Assembly: GCF_000304475.1 (NCBI RefSeq)
Contig: NC_018941.1
Location: 62,001-126,000 of the forward strand
DNA from: Kazachstania africana CBS 2517
Taxonomy: Eukaryota > Ascomycota > Saccharomycetes > Saccharomycetales > Saccharomycetaceae
DNA length: 64,000 bases
Direction: 5' to 3'
Part shown: positions 46,516 through 55,950 of the stretch, one piece after another
Layout of the letters: every line of letters starts with the position of its first letter
Position numbering within the stretch: position 1 is the stretch's first letter
Notes under the pieces: model-generated
Seen by the model: the letters and a program-made list of their open reading frames with translations, nothing else
Database searches by the model: none
Told to the model about the DNA's origin: nothing
Position numbers and translations under genes: made by a program

Positions 46516-49230
46516 CTATTCCAACGTTGATACCTTTCTACCTACGTAAGCTCTGTCGAAATCAATTTCGAATTTTGAGTCTACGACGTTAATAGAGCGC
46601 CTCCTTGACGTTGGCCTAGATATATTAAACAACAAATCATCTTCATCTTCTTCCTCTTCGGATGTATTTTCGGCTTTTGTTGGCTGAACCTGGAGGATTT
46701 GGAGGCCGGTATCCTGTTTTTCCTTTTCAGTGGGAACTGACAAGGCAGCACTTGAATGATTATCGATACTATTCATAGCCAGCTCTGTAATTCTCGTGGA
46801 TAGTTTCGTACTGCTGGAGAGGTAGCTACGAGGAGTACTATCTTTATTAAGCGCTTTATTGTGCGAAATTATTGGTGGTGTAGCTGAAATGCTTCTGCTA
46901 TCAATATGGGCATCGATATCAAAAAACCCTAAACCATTGTTAAAAGAGTGAGACCTTGTAATACTAATCCTAGCGCTTTCATCCATTTTTTTATTTCTCA
47001 ACGAGTTATCAAGTTCGTACAACCTATCGACCAAGGGACTGATCTTAACACTGGCCTTCCCACTACGTGACACGCGCCAGTATGCTCTAATTTCGTTTAA
47101 AACCCAATTCAACATGAAAATCAATCTATTGCCCTGTCGAAACTGCGAAGTTACAGAAAGATCGACATGATCGTCTTTTATAATGTAGCCAACTCCGAAA
47201 CCTTGAGGCACAGCGGGTGTAATGCCAAAGGCAGTTGTTGCAGCGTTCCCACAGTTGGCTGCAATGAGTTCAGGTTGAGAGAAAGGGCTGATTAATGGAT
47301 TTTCAAACAAATCAGAGGCAACTTTGGCCTCCTGTGCATTCATTTCTATTCCAAAGTGATTATGAAACTTAAACAAGTATCTTAAAGCATTAAAATGTTT
47401 ATCATAGCCTAATCCCTTTTTTGCTAGTTTGACATGATTGCTGTGATTCTCACATGCTTGAATAAACTTATCTAACTTACCCTGTTCGTCGATACAATTC
47501 GAAATAAACAGCTGGCATAATTCTAATAGCTCTTGATTTTGAACATTCACAAAGCAGGACCTAGAATTTTTGAAGCCTCTCGTAGAAATTGGCTCCAAAG
47601 TAAAGATCATTTTACCGTATAAAGAATAGTGTGCTATTTGTAGCGCGACTTGGACCATTGAATCTGGCTTGACGCCTAGTCTGACAGCAGACCGGCGACC
47701 TATTGGTATCGAAGCCTTAATAATGTCGTGCTTAGAGATAAGATCAGCTAATTTTGTTTCTGAAAGATGAACGTGTGTATTTAAAATATTAGTAAACGAC
47801 CATTCTATCTTGTTGACGTAATTGAAAGGATTTGAAATTACATCACGTGTGGAGATACTAGATTGTCGAACGGTGGGCCATAATGAAAAACGAGGATCAT
47901 TAGAATTAACCTCTTTAGCCAATCTCAAAATTGATTCAGTGTAAATTTCAGACGTAAATCTCAACGCGACAGATCCATCGCAAGTAAAAGAATCCCAAAT
48001 GACTGCTGCTTTAGAATCGCTTGTGACAACTAATTGTAGCTTGTCGTACCATCGAGAAACACATGATCCGACTTGGTACCCTTTTTCGTTAATTACAGAG
48101 CTACCGTAAAACAATCTCTTGCAATCCTCTGATTGATCAAGGTCACCATTGGTATTCGTTGATTCATCTAGTACAAGTACAAAAAGAGCCGAATCTATTA
48201 GATGTAATTCTTGGGGGTACCTCTTTTGTAATCTTTTACGTGCGTATTTCCAGTTTTTAAAAGAATGTGACGTTAAACTACCTAATGCGGTCGATTTGCT
48301 AAAATTGTAACATTCTACAGAATCTTTCAAAATATGATTAAAAAATGAAGTAAGCTCAGTGTATGAATAAAGAATATCATTTTCATCATCAAATACATCT
48401 AACGTATAGTACTGCCCTTTGGAAATGATCAAAATATGTCTAGTTTCTGGATGACGTTTTATTGTGATACCATGACGACTGAACATATCTTCATCTTCAT
48501 CTTCTAAATCGCTCGTAACATGGGAATTATCATCGGAAGTTGCAGGATCCCGTTCTGTCTCATCCTGATCAGATTCTTCATCTTCGATATCGGAGGAAGA
48601 ATACGGCTTATTGATGTCGAAACCTTCAATTTCACCGTTTTGGAAGACAGGACAGCGTGTGGTTCCGAAAAGATTTAAGTAAGGGTGCATAGTTAGATGG
48701 TTCCCTGTATTAGGATTTACATCTGGTGGCAGAGCATATTTTCTCAAAGCAGAGGTAAATCTGAGAGAAGAATGAACGAGGACTGCGGCACGATCAGCTT
48801 GCGGGATATCAGTGAGTGGATCATCAGAGAGAATTAGAAATGGGTTTCTTGGTAGTATATCATCATGTACCTCTCTAGTAGAAGTATGATTGTTGATATC
48901 TAAATGTAATTTATCCAGGTAAGAGTTCTCTGTTTCATGGTAATGAGCCAACTTTGCATGCAATTTTCTTGACGCTATGGACTTTTCGAAATTGCTTAGT
49001 ATCTCATCAAGAGCCTTGATTTGTCTTGGATCCAATGGATGCTTATAATAACCATCTGCATAATATAAAGGTTCCAGTGATTTCTTCAAATAAGTAAGGG
49101 TATCACGTAAGTCCGGTAATGGTAACTTTGGTAGAGAATCCTCAAATTCAAAAGTATCACCACCATTCTTGACCCAATCATCACTGTCATCAAACTCTGT
49201 ATAGCATTCCATTTTGCTTGACCCTATCAT
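46516..49230 (-). CDS. YAT2: Yat2, carnitine O-acetyltransferase
   Basis: This 904-residue cytosolic choline/carnitine acyltransferase moves acetyl units between CoA and carnitine. The N-terminus LPKLPLPDLRDTLTYLKKSLEPLYYADGYY and later PRNPFLILSDDPL, FGTTRCPVFQ, SKGQYYTLDVF, LGSLTSHSFKNWKYAR, DSALFVLVLDES and FGITPAVPQGFGVGYIIKDD are closely shared with S. cerevisiae Yat2 (YER024W, 923 residues). An acidic insert occurs near residues 212-245 and a disordered Ser-rich C-terminus from about 760. It opens the YER-derived block, followed by PRO3 as in S. cerevisiae. ATGs at 49230 and 49212 are both possible starts. Confidence 0.95.
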   Translation of the reverse strand: MIGSSKMECYTEFDDSDDWVKNGGDTFEFEDSLPKLPLPDLRDTLTYLKKSLEPLYYADGYYKHPLDPRQIKALDEILSNFEKSIASRKLHAKLAHYHETENSYLDKLHLDINNHTSTREVHDDILPRNPFLILSDDPLTDIPQADRAAVLVHSSLRFTSALRKYALPPDVNPNTGNHLTMHPYLNLFGTTRCPVFQNGEIEGFDINKPYSSSDIEDEESDQDETERDPATSDDNSHVTSDLEDEDEDMFSRHGITIKRHPETRHILIISKGQYYTLDVFDDENDILYSYTELTSFFNHILKDSVECYNFSKSTALGSLTSHSFKNWKYARKRLQKRYPQELHLIDSALFVLVLDESTNTNGDLDQSEDCKRLFYGSSVINEKGYQVGSCVSRWYDKLQLVVTSDSKAAVIWDSFTCDGSVALRFTSEIYTESILRLAKEVNSNDPRFSLWPTVRQSSISTRDVISNPFNYVNKIEWSFTNILNTHVHLSETKLADLISKHDIIKASIPIGRRSAVRLGVKPDSMVQVALQIAHYSLYGKMIFTLEPISTRGFKNSRSCFVNVQNQELLELCQLFISNCIDEQGKLDKFIQACENHSNHVKLAKKGLGYDKHFNALRYLFKFHNHFGIEMNAQEAKVASDLFENPLISPFSQPELIAANCGNAATTAFGITPAVPQGFGVGYIIKDDHVDLSVTSQFRQGNRLIFMLNWVLNEIRAYWRVSRSGKASVKISPLVDRLYELDNSLRNKKMDESARISITRSHSFNNGLGFFDIDAHIDSRSISATPPIISHNKALNKDSTPRSYLSSSTKLSTRITELAMNSIDNHSSAALSVPTEKEKQDTGLQILQVQPTKAENTSEEEEDEDDLLFNISRPTSRRRSINVVDSKFEIDFDRAYVGRKVSTLE

Positions 49231-49400
49231 GGACGTCTAATCCATCACTTTGTCGTTATGATCTTCTGTCTCTCTTTATATATGTATATGTTTCCCACTT
49301 TGCCGGTTGGCTCTAAATATCGGTGACTCGGACTTCAAATTTTATTGAGTTATCTGTGCATATATAAGTAGCATAAGGTTTAGCAAAAATGGTGGCCTAT

Positions 49401-50261
49401 TTACTTCTTCTTGCCCAGTTTGGCAGCAACGTTTGCGGCTTCTTCGATACCTTTGATAATACCACTCTTGACGCCGTTATCTTCCATAACGCAGAGACCG
49501 GCGATTGTAGTACCACCAGGTGTGCAGACTTGATGTTTTAGGGCACCTGGATGCATACCGGTCTCCTCTACCATCTTTGCGGTACCTTCTAAGACTTTCA
49601 AAGAGGCTTCGAGACTCTCTTTCAATGGGATTCCCAACTTGATACCGCTTTCCATCATACCTTCTAACATAAGCAGTACGAAGGCTGGTCCAGAACCGAC
49701 CAAAGCAGTGGCGGCATCCATGTTCTTTTCTGGTAGTTCGATACATTTGCCCACGTGGCTGATAAGCTCTGAGACCGTTTGCTTCTGTTCTTCGTTGCAT
49801 GCCGATGAATGGGAGATAACTGCACAACCGTATCCAAATTTGGCTGGAGTGTTCGTCATCACTCTGGAAACCGTCGGGGTGTATGCTTGCAGTTGTTCAA
49901 TCGTCCAACCGGCAGCAATTGAGATCAATAACTTGCTGTGGATTGCTGGCCCTACTTCGTTTAATACCATTTCAGCAATGTATGGCTTGACACCGAGAAT
50001 AACAACATCTGATTGCTTGACAGCCTCGACATTATTGCCAAATGTAGAATCTACAACAATACCATTTGGAGACTTGTTTTCCATTGACTCAATGAGCTCA
50101 GTTACTTGCTTAGCACTAGCAGCATCTTGGTTACATGCAATGATCTTACTTGGATATAATTGAGCAACTTCTGTAGTGGCTGGGACAGGGGCGTTGTAAA
50201 TAGCTGAAAGGACAGCTTGGCCCATCACACCGCAACCCAGGATAGTTAATGTATAACCCAT
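49401..50261 (-). CDS. PRO3: Pro3, pyrroline-5-carboxylate reductase
   Basis: This 286-residue enzyme does the last step of proline synthesis, reducing P5C with NAD(P)H. The N-terminal Rossmann motif [11 protein letters not shown] is followed by [15 protein letters not shown] and [13 protein letters not shown]. The C-terminal dimerisation part has [17 protein letters not shown] and the P5CR signature [14 protein letters not shown]. The length equals that of S. cerevisiae Pro3 (YER023W). It lies between YAT2 and SRB4, as in S. cerevisiae. Confidence 0.97.
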   Translation of the reverse strand: MGYTLTILGCGVMGQAVLSAIYNAPVPATTEVAQLYPSKIIACNQDAASAKQVTELIESMENKSPNGIVVDSTFGNNVEAVKQSDVVILGVKPYIAEMVLNEVGPAIHSKLLISIAAGWTIEQLQAYTPTVSRVMTNTPAKFGYGCAVISHSSACNEEQKQTVSELISHVGKCIELPEKNMDAATALVGSGPAFVLLMLEGMMESGIKLGIPLKESLEASLKVLEGTAKMVEETGMHPGALKHQVCTPGGTTIAGLCVMEDNGVKSGIIKGIEEAANVAAKLGKKK

Positions 50262-50408
50262 TCTACTGCTTCTCTTGCCGTGTCTGTTTTCTTTCCTCTT
50301 CGAAGTGAATTAATCTACAATGGGAATTTTCATAATTATTCTCGGCCGCTACTATATATATCGTTAACATTGAAATACTGTATATTGCTACAAAAAAAAA
50401 GATATATA

Positions 50409-52268
50409 CTAATGTTCTTGTTTGATTGGTATGTGCTCTTCAGTTTCCTTCTTGAGGATATACTCAGTGATGATGAAGTAGAGGAACTCCTCCACTTCTT
50501 TTAGTTCCGTGAACTTGGCATCAAACGCCCTGTTGTCGTTTAATGGATCTTTATATTTCACGGATATGATGGCATTGCAGTAGTTTGGAGATTCTAATAC
50601 AAGCTTGAATGAATCCTTTCTATCAGGCAATGATACTTCAAAATGAGATACAGGTGTATTTATTAAATTGTCGAAGGAAGCGATATCTTTATTCAGTTTG
50701 TCGATATGTTTATCAACAGTCCTTGTGGTATCATTATTTGGTTTTCTTGTAATTTTGATTTCTTGGCATTGAGAGCTCTCAATTATGTCTAATATATTTT
50801 GCTTTATTATCTTTTTTAAAAGAATTTTGTAATTTTGATGTCTTAATTTGCCCAATATCGGTCTGATTAACAATATGTCTTCACTGTAGGATCCATTGTG
50901 ATTGCTAATGCTATTTGTGGTTGACCTTCTCCTTAAATTCTTCTTGAAAATCACTACTAATAGTAATCTCAAAGTTATAAGTATCAAATTAGCCCTCTTA
51001 TCATTAATCTTGGGATTGTCCTGTTCATTCATTACAGTGGAAAGATCATCCACTTGTAAAAGTTCAATTTCGATTTTTTCATTAGGTAGTTCAATCATTA
51101 TCTTGTTTTCGTTTTCAATCTTGACACCATATGAGATCAATTGCGAACTCTCTTTCTTCAATTGATACATTAATTCTTTTTCAAAGATAATGTCTTTAAA
51201 TTTTTTAATCTGGTCTCGAATATTTGTAGAATCATTATTTGTAATGGAAGATTCACCACTCAAAATAAAATCATCTTCACTTTCAATTTTGGTAAAGATC
51301 CTTATTCTTATGAAAGTGTATCCAATTCTAATATTCGAATCGTGAATCGAAAAATTCTTATTATTGTAATAAGGAATCAATTCTAATTGATTCAATTCTG
51401 TATTGTTTTTCAAGACAGCGATACCCCTATCTAGATGATAGTTTGAACCTGAATCTTCGAAACCATATTTTATACCTATCAACCTTTCGCCACTGAGTTT
51501 ATCTCTTAATTTGAAAATCACATCAGTATTTACAATAACTTGTGATATCATTTGCCAGTACTTATTTTCTCTTCGTACAATTTCAAAAAGTTTATCCACA
51601 TTTTTCTTTAACATCAATTTAGAATCATCAAGACATTTCAATTTCCAACCAAATGAGAATTTTATCTTTTCATTCGTTTTCTTAACGTTATTACTATTAT
51701 TTATCGGTATGCGGTCACTATTCAATGAGCCCATAGGTACATTTCTCTTCAAATATGGTGATATTGAACTCTTGGCATTATTTTCTCTAACACCAGACAA
51801 TAATAAAGACACTGTTTCTAAAGCTAAAGAAGATTCATTCATCGCAACATTGATATGGTCAATCATCTTGCTTCTTATTGTCTCGTAAGATTCTGAAGCG
51901 TCCATTGTTGAAAAATTGGACTTGGAATTGTCAGGTAATTGAGGTTCATTATCCATTGCATCATTACTATCCATAACTTTTTCACTTGTTTCCTTTAATA
52001 TGTAATCTTGAGATAGTTCTGAGAAGGGAATCTGTTTTTGTTGCAATATTAACGGGACCAATTGCGCTAATGGCATTTTACCATATATTTCATACGGATT
52101 GCTGACTAGTTCGTTAATTTCTTGGGCGGTAGCTGGCGGTACAATAGGTTCCTTTTGTTGATCGGCAGCATTGGGTGAAGAAGGCGATTTCTTCGACGGC
52201 AAAGACAACAAATTTGGGTCAAGTGCCAAGTTTACACCCTTTTCAAAATCAAATTGAGACTTCCCCAT
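50409..52268 (-). CDS. SRB4: Srb4/Med17, Mediator head-module subunit
   Basis: This 619-residue protein is the scaffold of the Mediator head and is essential for Pol II transcription. The region ISPYLKRNVPMGSLNSDRIPINNSNN near residue 170 and the following FGWKLKCLDDSKLMLKKNVDKL are typical of Srb4. Further blocks are YWQMISQVIVNTDVIFKLRDKLSGERLIGIKYGFEDSGS, IRPILGKLRHQNYK and DPLNDNRAFDAKFTELKEVEEFLYFIITEYI. It is shorter than S. cerevisiae Srb4 (687), mainly in the N-terminal and loop regions. The order PRO3-SRB4-GPA2 matches YER023W-YER020W apart from the missing RPN3. Confidence 0.93.
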   Translation of the reverse strand: MGKSQFDFEKGVNLALDPNLLSLPSKKSPSSPNAADQQKEPIVPPATAQEINELVSNPYEIYGKMPLAQLVPLILQQKQIPFSELSQDYILKETSEKVMDSNDAMDNEPQLPDNSKSNFSTMDASESYETIRSKMIDHINVAMNESSLALETVSLLLSGVRENNAKSSISPYLKRNVPMGSLNSDRIPINNSNNVKKTNEKIKFSFGWKLKCLDDSKLMLKKNVDKLFEIVRRENKYWQMISQVIVNTDVIFKLRDKLSGERLIGIKYGFEDSGSNYHLDRGIAVLKNNTELNQLELIPYYNNKNFSIHDSNIRIGYTFIRIRIFTKIESEDDFILSGESSITNNDSTNIRDQIKKFKDIIFEKELMYQLKKESSQLISYGVKIENENKIMIELPNEKIEIELLQVDDLSTVMNEQDNPKINDKRANLILITLRLLLVVIFKKNLRRRSTTNSISNHNGSYSEDILLIRPILGKLRHQNYKILLKKIIKQNILDIIESSQCQEIKITRKPNNDTTRTVDKHIDKLNKDIASFDNLINTPVSHFEVSLPDRKDSFKLVLESPNYCNAIISVKYKDPLNDNRAFDAKFTELKEVEEFLYFIITEYILKKETEEHIPIKQEH

Positions 52269-52451
52269 ATTACAAATAGCAGGCCGTCGTGTTGATGTTT
52301 ACTTTCTATACCGATTTATCTTGCTTCACTACTAATTTTTTTTTCTTGCCAACATACAATTTTCTGAAAATATTTGAAAAATTCATATATGAAAGATACA
52401 ACATTTATAAGCATAATGTATTGGTCACTATGTATAGGATATCAGTCTGTG

Positions 52452-52470
52452 TATATATATATATATATAT
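52452..52470. repeat. TA dinucleotide microsatellite
   Basis: A short run of TA repeats occupies the SRB4-GPA2 spacer. Similar shorter AT runs occur near 55771 and 60245. Confidence 0.8.
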
Positions 52471-52519
52471 GTATGTGTATAATTGAACGTGTGAGTATGT
52501 AACTTTTACAAATATCTTA

Positions 52520-53764
52520 TTACAAGACACCCGTGTCTTTCAAGCTGTTTTCTAGGACGGTTTCTTTAATAGCAGCGAAAACTAGTTTAATGTTTGAAGT
52601 GTCAGTAGCTTGAGTGACGTGAGGATAAACGTTCAAATTTGCTTTGTTTAATTGCATGAATCTCCATAGAATGTATTTGGTTGCTTTGTTGATGTCATTA
52701 CCACCGTTGTAATCTGGGAAATAATTTTCTAAGGGTTTATGTTTTAATTTTTCAGCAAATAAATCAATTTTATTCAAGAAAAGTACTACAGAGGTTCTTG
52801 CAAACCATCTTGAATTGACAATATTCTCGAAAAGAATTAAAGATTCTTGAAATCTGTTTTGTGTAGTATCCTCAATTAAAAACTGATCATATTCAGACAG
52901 AGAGACACAAAATATGATTAATGCAACGTTATCGAAACAATGAATCCATTTCTTACGTTCAGATCTTTGTCCACCGACATCGAAGAAATGTAGCTTCAGC
53001 TTTGAAGACATCGATATATGTGTATCAAAGATACCGGATGTCTTTTGTCTTGATCTTAGAACATCTTGTAAAGTTGGTTTATAATTTTCCTGTGAAGTGA
53101 TAATTCTCTTCATATTGGAGCTTTGTAAGAAATATGATGTGGAATCCATAATATACACCTGGGAAGAATCTGCGCTTGCCAAAAACTTCTGTGTGTTTTG
53201 TGATTTCCAAAGATTTATCAGGAGATTCAGATAAATTTCAGGGAAGAGCAGGGACTTCTCCGGTTGTTGAGGGTCAAAGCCTTCGAGCTTCATGAAATTA
53301 TCAATTTCCTCTTTATTAAACAGATTATCTTCCCATGGTACATTGAATTTGTTTCTACCATTAATCAAATTTTTACCAATTTCTAAAATATTGTTATAAA
53401 TGGTAGGAATAAACGCAATAAGTTCACTGTCCGTGAACCCATTTTCGTGTATAATCTTCAACTGTTGTAACACTGTGGATTTACCACTCTCACCTGCACC
53501 CAACAACAAAACTTTCAATTCGCCTTTAAGAGTACCATCCATCGGATCTGAGGTCTCAGCAGCAACCACGTCATTCCCACCTCTTGGTCCCTCCTTCAAA
53601 ACTGCCGTACTATCCTCCTGTGCAGATGGCCCTGTCTTCTCATTCCTAGCTCCAGATGGTGGAGACGTCTCATGTCTCGTCGTCGTCGTAGTCGCTACAC
53701 CCGTTGCAGCAGTCGCTCTGTCTGTCTCTGCAGGCCTGTCCTCCTTCGATGCACAAATACCCAT
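52520..53764 (-). CDS. GPA2: Gpa2, G-protein alpha subunit of glucose/cAMP signalling
   Basis: This 414-residue alpha subunit couples the receptor Gpr1 to adenylate cyclase at the plasma membrane. The start at 53764 gives MGICAS, with Gly2 for myristoylation and Cys4 for palmitoylation; the extension to 53821 begins with TTG and would bury that signal. The G motifs are LLLGAGESGKSTVLQQLKI, the RSRQKTSGIFDT switch I, FFDVGGQRSERKKWIHCF, FLNKIDLFAEKL and TQATDTSNI. A low-complexity N-terminal segment (about 10-70) precedes the Ras-like fold. S. cerevisiae Gpa2 (YER020W) is 449 residues. Confidence 0.97.
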   Translation of the reverse strand: MGICASKEDRPAETDRATAATGVATTTTTRHETSPPSGARNEKTGPSAQEDSTAVLKEGPRGGNDVVAAETSDPMDGTLKGELKVLLLGAGESGKSTVLQQLKIIHENGFTDSELIAFIPTIYNNILEIGKNLINGRNKFNVPWEDNLFNKEEIDNFMKLEGFDPQQPEKSLLFPEIYLNLLINLWKSQNTQKFLASADSSQVYIMDSTSYFLQSSNMKRIITSQENYKPTLQDVLRSRQKTSGIFDTHISMSSKLKLHFFDVGGQRSERKKWIHCFDNVALIIFCVSLSEYDQFLIEDTTQNRFQESLILFENIVNSRWFARTSVVLFLNKIDLFAEKLKHKPLENYFPDYNGGNDINKATKYILWRFMQLNKANLNVYPHVTQATDTSNIKLVFAAIKETVLENSLKDTGVL

Positions 53765-53970
53765 CACTCGCTGTCTGTCCCAAGCAAATTTCCAACTGTC
53801 AAAATGGTTGTAAAGTGCCAATTAATCACTCTCTTTCACTGAATATCAATCCTTAAAAAAATTGTCATTCGGGTAATAAGATTGTTTGTTTTTAAATATA
53901 GAATTATCAGTTACATATAGATATATATAACTCACAGTTTGAAAGAGTCAGGTTTGAAGAGCGTCTCATA

Positions 53971-54919
53971 ATGTCTGATCCTGTTGAATTGCTCAAGAGA
54001 GTATGTGTTTATATGTTTGGGGAAGTAGTGCTTTTCTGTGCGTTGTACTAACATGTTATGTTAATCGTAGGCTGAAAAGAAAGGTGTTCCATCGTCTGGA
54101 TTCATGAAATTTTTTGGTAATTCTGATTCTTACAAGTTTGAAGAGGCCTCAGATCTATGTATTCAAGCTGCTAATATCTACAAGTTACGTAAGGAGCTGA
54201 AATTGGCCGGTGATTCCTTCTTACAAGCTGCCAGCTATCAAATAAAAGCTGGTAATGAGGACGATGCAAGTAATATTTACATTGATGCCTATAAATGTTT
54301 CAAGAGTGCTGGCCAATCGAATGATGGGGTTACTGCATTGAACTCTGCGATAGATCTTTTCACTAAAAGAGGTCAATTTAGAAGAGGTGCTAATTTTAAA
54401 TTCGAATTGGGTGAAATGTACGAATTGGATTTAAACGATCATAAAAATGCCATTGACGCCTTCGAAGTCGCTGCAGACTGGTATTCCCAGGATCAAGCCA
54501 TTGCTCTGGCTAATAAATGTTGGATTAGATGTGCTGACTTGAAAGCATTGGATAACAGCTTCATTGAGGCCGGTAGTATTTACTCAAAACTTATCCAGAA
54601 TAGTCTGGGTAATAGACTAAGTCAATGGTCACTAAAAGAATACTATCTGAAGAAGGGTCTTTGTGAATTAGCTGCCTCAGATTCTGTGGCTGCATCAAGA
54701 ACGCTGCAAGAGGGTCAAAATGAGGATCCAAATTTTGCCGATTCAAGAGAAGCCACTTTACTATCTAATTTAATTGAAGCCTATAATGAAAATGACACTG
54801 AAAAATTGAGTCAAGTTGTATTCGAATACGATAAATTCAATAAATTAGACAAATGGAAGACTACCATTCTACTCAAGATTAAAGAGAGTATTTCAGAGGC
54901 TGAAGATGATCTCTTGTAA
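53971..54919 (+). CDS. SEC17: Sec17 (alpha-SNAP), SNARE disassembly adaptor; two exons
   Basis: Exon 1 is 53971-54000 (MSDPVELLKR) and exon 2 is 54071-54919. The spliced protein has 292 residues, the same as S. cerevisiae Sec17. It bridges SNARE complexes to the ATPase Sec18 on all membranes of the secretory pathway. The TPR-like helical fold shows in FMKFFGNSDSYKFEEASDLCIQAANIYKLRKELKLAGDSFLQAA. The acidic C-terminus, ESISEAEDDLL, is the Sec18 contact. It marks the switch to the YBL-derived block, divergent from GPA2. Confidence 0.97.
54001..54070 (+). other. Spliceosomal intron of SEC17
   Basis: The 70-nt intron has GTATGT at 54001-54006, a perfect TACTAAC branch site at 54046-54052 and GTAG ending at 54070. 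S. cerevisiae SEC17 has an intron in the same place but longer. Confidence 0.95.
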
Positions 54920-55240
54920 AAAGAAAACCTCATCCACACTTCGCCAAAGAAGCCTAACATCTTCTTACCTTTCCCTTTAGCCAAAAAAAAAAAATGAAAC
55001 AAAATACTACAGTCATCAAAACAGAGAAACGGCTTTGCAAGATCTTGTCCAACTCTTCAGTTAACCTGAATCACATTTATTTGACAACACGCTTTTGCAT
55101 ATCTATTCCATATATTTTCCATATATAACATGAATCTTCTGTTCCTTATATAAAATTCCAAATTTCATCAGGAAAGAAAATCAAATACATCTCGCTAGTT
55201 GGTACTTTTTCCCACCAGCAGGATTCAGATAAATATAGAC
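54920..55240. other. SEC17-MOH1 intergenic region
   Basis: This 321-bp region has an A tract at 54984-54995 and a TATA box, TATATAAA, at 55147-55154, about 90 bp upstream of MOH1. No gene was seen. Confidence 0.6.
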
Positions 55241-55738
55241 ATGGGCATTCGTTTCACTTCGTACATTGAGCCCCCAGCCTCTGCAAATAATTTACACGCT
55301 TCCTTTGAGCCTCATTTCGCAGTCTCTTCTTTGAATTCAAGATTGCTGGAAACCGCTGATAGTGGCGGTTCCAGTATGGCCATGACAAGAACAAGAAGAA
55401 GTACACTTAGAAGAGCTCATAAGGATCGTGGTAAAAAGTTTATAACTTATGGCTGTCGCCACTGTAGAACACATCTCTCTTCATCAGTTCAAATCATATC
55501 TAAGGATTATAGGGGTCGTACGGGTGATGCATACTTAATGTCTAGTGTACTTAACGTTATTGAAGACAAAGTTGAAACGAGATCCATGTTGACTGGGGAG
55601 TATTTAGTTTGTGACATTTTATGTCATCTTTGTAAAAAGCTTATCGGTTGGAAGTACTTAAGAAGTGATAATAAAGATCAAAATTATAAAGAGGGCAAAT
55701 ATATTTTGGAGTTACAGGAAATCTGTAAATGTCATTGA
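55241..55738 (+). CDS. MOH1: Moh1, Yippee-family zinc-binding protein
   Basis: This 165-residue protein matches S. cerevisiae Moh1 (YBL049W, 138 residues), a Yippee-domain protein of unclear function linked to stationary phase. The Yippee domain, about residues 65-165, has two CxxC pairs as zinc ligands ([12 protein letters not shown] and [17 protein letters not shown]) and [13 protein letters not shown] between them. The first ATG at 55241 gives [12 protein letters not shown]; in-frame sequence back to 55199 lacks an ATG. The Thr/Arg/Ser-rich N-terminal extension accounts for the extra length. It is between SEC17 and EDE1, as expected. Confidence 0.93.
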   Translation: MGIRFTSYIEPPASANNLHASFEPHFAVSSLNSRLLETADSGGSSMAMTRTRRSTLRRAHKDRGKKFITYGCRHCRTHLSSSVQIISKDYRGRTGDAYLMSSVLNVIEDKVETRSMLTGEYLVCDILCHLCKKLIGWKYLRSDNKDQNYKEGKYILELQEICKCH

Positions 55739-55950
55739 AGTTCGTTCGGTTTGAGAACACACGCACATATATATATATATTCAAATTTTATGGAGTTATA
55801 AGTACGTATGGTATGTTATTATTTTATATTTTTACATCATTTTACAAGTAGTAATAATATCATTTAGTAAAAAAACGGTTACATTCGTAGATACATCAGC
55901 TATATAAATAATTTACAGTCTTTCATTTTTTATGATTTCAACAGTCTCAA

